From Tetranychus cinnabarinus (Eukaryota > Arthropoda > Arachnida > Trombidiformes > Tetranychidae): a stretch of DNA of 64,000 nucleotides. Under the pieces are notes generated by a model, which did not search any database, was not told the DNA's origin, and worked only from the letters and a program-made list of their open reading frames with translations. Of the stretch, positions 29,306-38,300 are shown in pieces. Position 1 is the first letter of the stretch. Each line of letters opens with the position of its first letter. The DNA is taken from contig WHVY01000005.1 of the NCBI GenBank assembly GCA_022266195.1, positions 8,060,001-8,124,000 of the forward strand, given 5' to 3'. A program made the translations under genes and the position numbers.

Positions 29306-30605
29306 TAATTTTCATAAAGCAATTCAGTTACATGTCAATTTCCTCATTTTCTCATAATTTCCCTCCCTTATAATCCTAATAAAATTTAAGTCATTTAAAC
29401 ACCTTTTGTTTGTCTATTTTCTCAAATGTTTAAAGTCGTTTAGTTTTATGTTGTTTATGTGATAAGAAACATTAATTTCTATGTTTTGTGTGTTTTTTAA
29501 TCGATTGTTGGTGCCTCTAATCGATTCAACTTCAAGATCCATTGAGAACACTTGAAAAAGGTAAGTTCCTTAGTTTATTATTCATTTATGAGTGAAAGTT
29601 ACTTTATTTATTTTATGTTTTGTTTCATGTGTTTGAATCATTTCTTAGTTTAGTTTTATCGTCATCATCCATGGACAAGAAGAGAAGAAGGTGATGTTTC
29701 ATCAGACTGTTTTGGTTTCCATATTCATCAGAGGCAACCGATTTGACTCTCACTAGTTTAGTACTAGGTTAAGCAACACCAGTGAGATGAAGCGGCTAAG
29801 GGAACGAGTTACTTAGTTAAAGGAGGATAAAATTTAACAAATGTAAGATTTTCAAGAGATTTTTCTGTTTTCCAAGAACTAATGAATTTCATTAAAGTTG
29901 AACAAAACTCTCAAGCACTCCAAAAAAAACAAAAAACTCGAGGATTGACTAACAAGGGAAGTTATCCAGATACCCGAGCTACTTTTGAATGAGTGAGGTG
30001 TCAATCGATAGAGGATGATGAGTTATGAAAAACTGTCGAGGCTTTTTTCTGCTAATGCAGAATTTCATTTTTATCTTTCATCTCTCAGAAACAACAGATG
30101 GCGTTATTGACTCTTTGGCGCCTTAAAGCTTCCTTAAAAGCTGTGTTAAATTAACCTCTCTCTAACTTTAATTAAAATGCTATGATGATATCATAATTAA
30201 GTGCTGAATTTTATCCAAATGATTGACTAGAAGTGGCAACAATCGAATGTCAAAGAATAAACAACAAAAGAGATCTTTCTTATTCGTAAGAAAGACAATA
30301 TAATGAAGTAGGTTGTGATCACACGCGATAACTTAATATAACTGAATATAACCATAAGAAAAACTAACTAAACCAACTATGATTTTAAACCAATTTCCCT
30401 AATCTTATCCATTATAATTATAAATTAACAAGAAAATCGAATATTGAATTATTTCGAAAAACTCAGAGTTACCAATCAGATACGTTAATGTAAGAGCTAG
30501 GCCAAGCTTAACGAGGCTATGGAAGGTGGTACATAAGCCATTCACAATAACTATTACTAGCCAATCTTATCAACGGATCAAACTTTATCATCAAATCACA
30601 CTTCT
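29306..30605. other. non-coding interval
   Basis: AT-rich sequence with no recognisable gene, RNA or mobile element. It lies between the BTB-like gene and the KCTD fragment. Confidence 0.5.
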
Positions 30606-30770
30606 AGGTATCTAGAGTCAAGATTAACGCGAATGTTCAACGGCTTCATTCCCATTGTACTGGACAGTCTGAAACAACATTCTTTCATTGACCGAGATGG
30701 AGAAATGTTTCATCATATGCTTAACTTTCTGAGGATCTCTAATACTGCTAGATTTGTTGCATCAGTCGCG
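30606..30770 (+). pseudogene. KCTD1/KCTD15-like BTB (T1) domain fragment
   Basis: The frame reads through an ESRLTRMFNG stretch, an IPIVLDSLKQH core, FIDRDGEMFHHMLNFLR and ends near RISN. This is the conserved heart of the KCTD1/KCTD15 tetramerisation domain, which binds partner proteins and represses transcription in the intact family. Only about 45 residues match. The downstream part of the domain is replaced by unrelated sequence before a stop. There is no start codon in context and no other KCTD exon nearby. It is best read as a displaced gene fragment. Confidence 0.6.
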
Positions 30771-30819
30771 CGATCATTGTGTCCAGATTCGTTAAGCCCA
30801 AGTAGTACATCCGCACACT

Positions 30820-30945
30820 ATTTTGTTTTGACGTTTTCAAAGCCTTCTTCCATTTTCAGTTTAATTTAGAGTGAATAAGTCAAATATACAGCTTATGGAG
30901 TTTAAATTAGGGTCAGGGGTAAGCATTTTCTGAATACAACTGTTA
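30820..30945. repeat. dispersed repeat, copy 2 (related to 26350-26935)
   Basis: Contains the same GTTTTCAAAGCCTTCTTCCA and GGAGTTTAAATTAGGGTCAGG-like blocks as the 26-kb copy, but joined directly. It abuts the KCTD fragment and the end of the inverted duplication at 30971. Confidence 0.6.
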
Positions 30946-31226
30946 TGAAAACTGAATTAAAAATAGATTAGATCTCTACACATTTCCCCAACATTGTTTT
31001 GTAACACTTTACCACTGATGTTTCGATAATATAACAACATTGAGCACTTTGATAAAGCACTAAAGGATGAATCATTTTTTATTTTCAAGTGAATTTTTTA
31101 ATAAACCTAGACTAAGCAGCTAAAAAATATTAAATATTAAAAACTCAAAATATTTGAGAATGAAAACTTATAGATGGTTAAAGCGAGATTTATTTAAATT
31201 TTAAATTAAAATTAAATTTTTATATT

Positions 31227-32000
31227 TTACTGTACAGAAATCATGATATCAGGATCAATTCCCAAAGTGACATAAGAAGTATAACTACCATCTTGTGATT
31301 TCAACTCAATGATATTGTCTTGGCCATGATCTGCAGCGAAGAACCTATCTTGTTCATTCAATAGGATTTCATTGGTATTTTGTGAATAAGGTTCAACTAG
31401 TCTTAATTGTGTTGGCAATTCACGCTTAAAGTAAAGCTGTCCAATATAAGTTATTGAATCGCTTTCTGCAACTGCTTTATGGTATACTTCAACATGTATG
31501 TGTAAACAACGAGCATAATACCAACCAGGAAGAATCGTTTTAAAGTTTACTTCACCATGTTCATTGGTTTTCTGGAAGCCACGAAGAAATCGAACATCAT
31601 CAATTGGTTTTGGACGATAAGTTGGTTTAGGAAAGCTATTGAACTCTTGAACACCGGAATAGTGACCTGTAGCATTGGCATTCCAGATGTGAACATACAA
31701 GTCGGATAAAGGCAAACAATCACTGGCATTAGTCAAACGAATCGTCAAATCAAGTGGTATGCCAACTTGACCATCAGTAATATCAGATCGCTCAAAGTCA
31801 TCAGGTAAAAAGTATGGACCTTCAGTCGTGAATGGGGCGAGGACACAAGTGTGTTGATTGGCTTCTCTCTTGTATCGGGCACAATTGGTTACTGTACGAT
31901 CATGATCAACGAACTTACCAGGTCTTTCTAAATGAGCTGAAACAAAAACAATGTTGAAGCAAATTAACAAGATTGAAATTGGAATAACTGATTTATTCAT
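31227..32000 (-). CDS. secreted intradiol ring-cleavage dioxygenase (copy A)
   Basis: A 257-residue, intronless enzyme that opens catechol-type rings between the two hydroxyls using Fe(III) and O2. Residues 1-22 form a signal peptide, so it is secreted, probably into the gut. Family signatures are TEGPYFLP (59-66) and the four expected iron ligands: Tyr114 (GHY), Tyr161 or 162 (PGWYY), and His167 and His169 (HIH). Single-domain secreted enzymes of this kind are characteristic of tetranychid mites (the DOG family), were acquired horizontally from fungi, and act on plant phenolics. AATAAA lies at 31189-31194 on the minus strand. The predicted protein is identical to copy B at 47421-48194, in opposite orientation. 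Which numbered family member it is cannot be told here. Confidence 0.95.
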   Translation of the reverse strand: MNKSVIPISILLICFNIVFVSAHLERPGKFVDHDRTVTNCARYKREANQHTCVLAPFTTEGPYFLPDDFERSDITDGQVGIPLDLTIRLTNASDCLPLSDLYVHIWNANATGHYSGVQEFNSFPKPTYRPKPIDDVRFLRGFQKTNEHGEVNFKTILPGWYYARCLHIHVEVYHKAVAESDSITYIGQLYFKRELPTQLRLVEPYSQNTNEILLNEQDRFFAADHGQDNIIELKSQDGSYTSYVTLGIDPDIMISVQ

Positions 32001-32655
32001 GTTGAAGTTGATTGAATTTATTTTATTGATTCAAACAAGTTAACTTATAATAGTAATAAATTGAAAGTGGAGAAAAGTTGATCTGAAATGAACGACAAAT
32101 AATTGGCTTTATAAATATATTTGCAAAATTAATCAGATGAACAATACTGGGAAATCTGATGATCTCGTTTGTCATTTTTGTACAATTGTTGAAAACAATT
32201 CTGTGCATAGATAATATAATATTATATTGTTACATATTATTAAGCAAAACCATGTAATGATTAAATCTAATCACTATCATTCCTATCAATGAAACTTTCA
32301 TTATATTTTCCAAGCATTTTAATCATCATTTTAATCATTAGCTAAGATTATCTATTTACGCATTAAAAAACTTTATTGTTTAAAATTGAATGTCAAGAGC
32401 GGGTGGCACTTTTGGAACACTTTTTTCTGGTTCTTTCTATTGTTTACAAAATATTATTCAATTTTTATTTTCAGGCCACTTCAATAAAAATATAAGTTCT
32501 AAATCATTGCCGATGTTTCTGTTCGAGAAATTATTTCTTCATTTATTAGTTATTATAATTTAAGATGCTTTAAGATGCATTCATTTCAATCTAATCATTC
32601 GTCTGAACAAGATAATTCAAGTCATCATCAAGTTTTCATTTCCCTGTATCTTGAT

Positions 32656-32659
32656 CTAT
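32656..32659. other. target site duplication CTAT (left)
   Basis: CTAT precedes the 5' LTR and is repeated at 44344-44347 right after the 3' LTR. The unoccupied site survives in the other arm of the inverted duplication near 46762, where the sequence reads straight through (GATCTATTATTC on the complementary strand). A 4-bp duplication fits Ty3/gypsy-type integrases. Confidence 0.9.
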
Positions 32660-32670
32660 TGCAAGAAAAG

Positions 32671-32791
32671 CTGGTTCTTAACCAGTTTTTGGTAAACACT
32701 ACCTTTCCCTACCTCCAGTAGGTAGGGAAAGGCCACAATTGGTGGAAATTTGTGAGGACGGCTGTTTTTGAGGGAGAAGAATTTCTCCCTC
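32671..32791 (+). other. cluster of three perfect hairpins in the LTR
   Basis: CTGGTT/AACCAG with a 3-nt loop at 32671-32685; a 13-bp stem CCTTTCCCTACCT with a 5-nt loop at 32702-32732; a 9-bp stem GAGGGAGAA with a 4-nt loop at 32770-32791. The same set recurs in the 3' LTR (43485-43605). Function unknown: termination, polyadenylation, RNA stability and packaging are all possible. Confidence 0.8.
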
Positions 32792-32923
32792 GCCATCAAT
32801 AAAATGGCCGACCATTTCTTTGTTTGGCTCGCGATTTAGCCACCCGCGGAAGCCCTTGCCAAGTAACCATCGACCCTAATGAGTTAACCTTTAGTTATTA
32901 AATTCTTGTGAATCATTTATCGA

Positions 32924-33241
32924 TTACTGTGAACCCGATTTATATTGTATGTACAAGTTACTGTGGACCATATTTACATCATATACAAGTTACTGTGAAC
33001 CCGATTTATATTGTATGTACAAGTTACTGTGGACCATATTTACATCATATACAAGTTACTGTGAACCAGATTTACATTGTATGTACAAGTTGCTGTGAAC
33101 CATATTTACATTATATGTACAAGTTACTGTGAACCAGATTTACATTGTATGTACAAGTTGCTGTGAACCATATTTACATTATATGTACAAGTTACTGTGA
33201 ACCATCACTTGATCTACTAGTTAATGTGAACCATCAATCTA
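32924..33241 (+). repeat. LTR minisatellite, ~34-bp units
   Basis: About nine to ten units beginning near AAGTTACTGTGAACC. Two alternating types (GATTTAYATTGTATGTAC and CATATTTACATYATATAC endings) form a 66-68-bp higher-order repeat. It produces a spurious repetitive open frame. A second copy lies at 43738-44055 in the 3' LTR. In other LTRs such arrays often hold transcription-factor sites; this is inference. Confidence 0.9.
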
Positions 33242-33535
33242 ATATACAATAAAATTAGAATTATCTACAGGATCCACAGATAATAGTGAACTATCTACAC
33301 ATATTACATGACTCCGTAAACCAATACCAGTGATACCGTATTGATTCATCTATTTACCATTCCAGACATCATACTTCAGTTGATTAGTTACATTCTGGCC
33401 CAAATATTTCCTGGCAATGCACCTATTTGCTGTCCCTTTCTATTCTAACTTGATTTTATAATAAAATTAATCGAAAGATTTATTGTCTATTTTAAATTAA
33501 AGATTTTGATTAACCTACTTTTGTCTGCAGTAAAT

Positions 33536-33552
33536 TGGCGATCTTGCCAGGA
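33536..33552 (+). promoter_or_regulatory. putative primer binding site, tRNA-Arg type
   Basis: TGGCGATCTTGCCAGGA begins 6 nt after the 5' LTR. Its reverse complement ends in CGCCA and resembles the 3' end of animal tRNA-Arg(ACG), allowing for one mismatch to the sequence I recall. The tRNA identity is from memory and should be checked against the host tRNA set. Confidence 0.6.
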
Positions 33553-33758
33553 TAGGCATACCTTGGAATTGGAAAGGGAAAGGAAACTGGTTGAGCGTAA
33601 TTACTTTTATCAAAAGTTAAGTATCTTTTTTTTTTGGTATTTTATCCTATCAAACTACATTCATTATGTACATTACATACTACTAAGATTCACAAACATA
33701 TTAGATAAACTTAAGTGGATAAAGTAAATCTGAAATTGAGAAGAGGACTCAAATATAA

Positions 33759-35030
33759 ACCCGGTGATTGGGTAGTTAGTTACTTAACAACTATAACCTG
33801 ATAACCTCATTCTATGACACAGATAGCTAAACTATTCAAAAATAAGAACAACAGGTACTCAAATGTATGAATTAGAATTTGAACTTATAACCTAAATTGA
33901 CGCATACGATTAAAGTTACCCATTTTACCTGAATGAATAAAGGAAATGACCCACTAATTATAAACATGATAGGAGAATAGATTCATAAACCTAATAAGTG
34001 ACATGATGTAATATGGCGAATGTAATATGAAAGCAATCAACTTTCTACATCAATGAAATTGATTAACCAAATTAACCCGTTCACTTAATAGAATAAAGCT
34101 TATGAATTCACTTGAATGAAACTAATAGAAAAGGAATTGAACCAAACTTACTGAACTGAAATATATGATTGAATGAATAGAAGCAGACTTAATATGATGA
34201 CTAATTGAATTGAATTAAACTTATTATACTAACTTGACTAATTATATTGAATGGAATTGATTGATCATATTTTAAACTGCATTTAATTATTATTGAACTG
34301 AATTAACTGATTAAAATCAACTGGATTAATTGATTAAAGTCAACTGAATTAACTAATAATGGAACTAAATTGACCGATAATTGAACTGCATTGATTAATT
34401 GAACTGATTTGATTATATTGAATAGAATTGAATTAATTAATTGAATTAAATCAATTTGACCAACTGAATCTAATTAACTGAGTACTGAATTGAATTAAAA
34501 ATAATTAACTGAATTAACTGATTAAAGTAAACTGAATTAACTGATTAAGTGAACTGAATTACCTGATTAAGTAAACTGAATTAACTGATTAAGTAAACTG
34601 AATTAATCGATTAAGTAAACTGATTCAACTGATTAATTAAACTGAATTAGCTGATTAATTGAACTGCATTAACTGATTAAGTAAACTGAATTAACTGATA
34701 AAGTAAACTGAATTAATCGATTAAGTAAACTGATTTAACTGATTAAGTAAACTGAATTAACTAATTAAGTGAACTGAATAAACTGATTTAACTGAAGTGA
34801 ATTAATTGATTAAACTGAATTCACTGATAAACCTGAATTAAATTAACTGGTTTACCTGATGATAAGCCCAACTACAGTAATATTTTTCATTGATAGTGAA
34901 ATAGTCATTCAAGTATTTCTACCTTTAAGCATATTATTACTAGTTTTGTACTACCTTATGAACATAATTGCATTAGAATCAAATTAAACCCGGTGATTGG
35001 GTGCATTATTTATCACTCGGTGATGAGTGA
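33759..35030 (+). other. leader copies of the covarying GGTGAT-loop hairpin
   Basis: Three copies: ACCC/GGGT around loop GGTGATT at 33759-33773 and at 34988-35002, and TCACTC/GAGTGA around loop GGTGAT at 35013-35030. The third has a completely different stem but the same loop. That is the pattern expected of a selected RNA structure. Confidence 0.8.
34080..34860 (+). repeat. degenerate AT-rich tandem repeat in the leader
   Basis: Recurring ACTGAATTAACTGATTAAGT-like units of about 21 bp. They are most regular at 34500-34800 and decay toward both sides. No coding potential. Confidence 0.85.
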
Positions 35031-35103
35031 ACAAAAGTAAAATGTGTAAAACTTTTTGTTGCTTTATCATTTTAGTATTTTGGATTTTTGTAGGAATTTT
35101 AGT

Positions 35104-35313
35104 ATGGAGGACAAAGTATATGAAATTCAATTAAATTCTTATAATTCATTAGAAGATTCTGAACCTGAAGAAAATCATTTAACTTTTACTATTAATGAAT
35201 CGAGTATTAATGTAATAGTTTTAATTCTAATAACTTCACCAATATTAATACTCATTTACAAGATTTTTGCTGACATTTACTATATGTACACAGTTTATCA
35301 TCAGCCAGCTTAG
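35104..35313 (+). CDS. small single-pass membrane protein of the retrotransposon
   Basis: A 69-residue ORF ending 17 nt before the gag start. Residues 1-35 are acidic and polar (several Glu/Asp, one NES sequon). Residues about 36-56 form a hydrophobic helix (isoleucine/leucine-rich), followed by a short Tyr-rich tail. A pyrimidine-rich acceptor-like TTTTAG lies just upstream, near 35073. No family recognised. It could be an accessory protein, a short upstream ORF that controls gag translation, or chance. Its position directly before gag and its clean membrane topology favour a real product. Confidence 0.5.
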   Translation: MEDKVYEIQLNSYNSLEDSEPEENHLTFTINESSINVIVLILITSPILILIYKIFADIYYMYTVYHQPA

Positions 35314-35330
35314 GTAAAAATTAAATTAAG

Positions 35331-38300
35331 ATGTCAGTAAACGAAGAAACGAAAGTAAGCACTATGACTAAAAAGTCAAAAGAACGTCAACCAGTTAACC
35401 AATTTATTCACATAAGTAACTTCTCTGGTGATGATGAAGGAGAAGATCTACTTGAATGGTTAGAGTCATTCGAAGCTTCTGCTGCTGCCTTAGAATGGGA
35501 TGATGAAACAAAATTAAAAGCTCTTCCAGCTTATTTAACTGGAACCGCCGCAAAGTGGTATAGATGCTGCATTAAAACTCTTGAGGAAAAAGATAAACCT
35601 GACACGTTTGCTAAATTGCAAGCAAAAATGGTAAAAGGGTTAGCCCCTTCCAATTACAGAAATAGTTTGATGAGAGAACTAAATGAGAAAAGGCAACAGC
35701 CTGGTCAGTCAGCTTTTGCTTATGCTTACGACATTCGAGACTTATGTCGAAAAATCAATCCAAAAATGGATGAAAATTTAGTTCATAGTTTTATCCATCG
35801 AGGATTGAACCCAGCAGTCAAGACTCGAATGGACTTATTATCAACTAATAATGATTTAGATTTTGACACTAGATTGTCCCATGCCGAGAGATCGGTGGGA
35901 GAAATAAAATTCTTAGAGGATAGTGGTGAAGATCACCCTCTACATAAACAAATCAGTTCATTAACTGAACAACTAACCAATCTAACTGAACAATTTGAAT
36001 GTATTCAAATGAATTTAGAATCTAGAAGAAGAGAAAGAGATTACAGTCGAAACGATAATCGATATCGACAAACAACCTATCAATATCAGGCCCCACAGCC
36101 TCGACCAACCTATCAACCACGTTATCCAAACCACTCGTATGCAAACCAATCTTATCCAAACCAACCTTATCAGAACAGGTATCAACCTCGATACCAACCT
36201 CCATATACACAAACTGAACCCAAAAGAGTAAATTTTACTCCAGACGAAAACTCAATGAACCTCAATCAAAGCTTACACTGTTACCAGTGTAATGGTGTAG
36301 GGCATAAGAAAACTGATTGCCCAAGTAGACCAGTAGCACCTAGAAGTGCTGGTTGGTCAAGGGAAACCAATGTTGGAGAATCTTGGCGTTCTCCACATTA
36401 TTCTCGAAGACAAGCTTATGAAGAACAACCTCAGACTTCTTCTAGCTATCGAAGAAGGGGTTACACACCTGATAAAAATTTGAGTAAATCTCCTCCAAGA
36501 TCGATGCGACCTTCAAGAGAAGAATCGCCTTCAACTTCTACAGCACGTAGACGATATCGATCGCCTAGCCCTAGAGCTAGGCGTAGATCTAAATCAAGAT
36601 CTAAATCTCCTACCAATGAAAGAAAAACAAAGGTAGTAAAAGCAGTATATAGAGGTTATTCAGATGAAGAAGATGATGATGACGGTGATGTCAGAAGACA
36701 AGTTTTGTCCATCATTAGTAAAATACATAAACGCAAGAGAGATCTAACTTTTGCAAACATGAAAATAAAAGGTAAAACTGTTGAGTGCCTCGTTGACACA
36801 GGATCACAAATCACAATCCTCACTAAAGAAATAATTAATAAATTAGAACTAGACTATTCAAAATATGAAGGTCCAACAAATTTAACAGCAGGAAACGCTC
36901 CTTTGAATGTTTTAGGTGAAACTTACCAGAACATCATTATTTATGATGCATTGAATGAAGTGGAGATAAAAACTCCAATAATCATTTTGAATCAACTTCC
37001 TTGCAACATCAAAGGAATAATTGGATTTGATGTTTTACAAACAGGTAAATTCTGGATTGATTGTGAAAACGCTAAGTTGGTAATTAATCAAGCTCCAGCA
37101 AGAAAAATCAAATTACTAGAAAAAGCTTTAGCCAAATTATTAGCTGAAAGAGATGATTCTACAGTTTCAACTAGAATGAGTGAGAGATCAAGCATCACGT
37201 ACCCCGGTGATTTTGGGGACAATTTTTCACTCATTAGTGAATCAAAACCATTAGTAAAAGAGTTAGTAGTTAGTAGTATGATAAAAGAATTGAAGCTAGA
37301 AGTTAACAATGAAATAAAAAGAGAAACTAGAAGAAAATTAGAAGAACTGATTCAAAAGTACAGACCTGCTTTTGCAGCAACTGCAAAAGAATTGGGGTTT
37401 TCTAATGTTTTCGTTCATCAAATCAACACAGGTTCACATCCTCCTATTTCACAAAAGCCTTACAGAATGTCAGAAGAAAAACGGAAAATAGCAGAAAAAT
37501 CAATAAACGAGTTAATCGATGAAGGCATTGTTGTTCCTTCTTGTTCCCCTTGGGCTTCACCAATTGTTTTGGTTGCTAAGAAGGGAACCGAAGAAGTTCG
37601 ACTTTGTGTAGACTACAGAAAATTGAACGAAATCACAGTTAAAGATAAATTCCCTTTACCAAACATTCAAGATTATTTAGATAGTCTTCAGGGAATGAAA
37701 TACTTTACTCTACTGGATTTAAGATCAGGTTACCATCAAATGGCATTAGATCCAGCAGACCAACCTAAAACAGCTTTTGTTACACCTAGTGGTCTTTATG
37801 AATATACTAGACTTCCCTTTGGTCTAGCAAATGGACCCTCGTCTTTCATGAGAATGATGAGTATTGTTTTGGGAGGATTAATTTATAACACCTGTTTAAT
37901 TTTCATAGATGATCTACTTATTTTCTCGAAAAATGAAGAAGAACATTTAGAACGACTTGAAACTATTTTTAGGCGATTAATAAGGGCAGGATTAACTCTT
38001 AAACCGAATAAATGCTCCTTCTTTAAACAAAAGATACTTTACTTAGGACATATTGTTAGCGAACAGGGACAAGAAGTAGACCCCGAGAAAATCCAAAAGG
38101 TCCAACAATTTCCAACTCCACGAACTGTTAGGGACATTAAATCTTTTGTAGCTTTATGTTCTTATTATCGAAGATTCATAAAAGACTTCGCTTTGATTGC
38201 TAGACCACTTACTAATTTAACTCGAAAGGATTTACCTTTTGAGTGGGGTCCTGCACAGGAAAACGCTTTCAATGAGTTAAAAACGAAACTAACAACACCT

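Larger units (their letters stand above)
30971..32659. repeat. left arm (outer part) of the dioxygenase inverted duplication
   Basis: Reverse complement of 46762-48450, base for base as far as I could compare. The arm continues at 44344-44775 after the retrotransposon. Homology stops abruptly at 30971, with unrelated sequence outside. It contains one complete dioxygenase gene with its promoter and polyadenylation region. Confidence 0.93.
32660..33529 (+). repeat. 5' LTR (870 bp)
   Basis: Begins TGCAAG and ends TCTGCA. It contains three strong hairpins in the first 135 bp, a 34-bp tandem repeat in the middle and AATAAA at 33460-33465 near the end, a plausible polyadenylation signal. It matches 43474-44343 except for one base seen at 33471. 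Confidence 0.95.
33553..35103 (+). other. retrotransposon 5' leader
   Basis: Long untranslated leader, AT-rich, with three copies of the GGTGAT-loop hairpin (33759-33773, 34988-35002, 35013-35030). A degenerate repeat of about 21 bp fills 34080-34860. No convincing protein is encoded. In retroelements this zone normally holds packaging and splice-donor signals. Confidence 0.7.

Noticed and set aside
32908..33132. 74-codon frame with repeated Tyr/Cys-rich units in the 5' LTR (and its copy at 43722-43946)
   Set aside because: It is a translation of the LTR minisatellite; no start context or domain supports a protein.
36015..37309. Minus-strand open frames opposite the gag-pol ORF
   Set aside because: They are antisense shadows of the polyprotein with no independent motifs.
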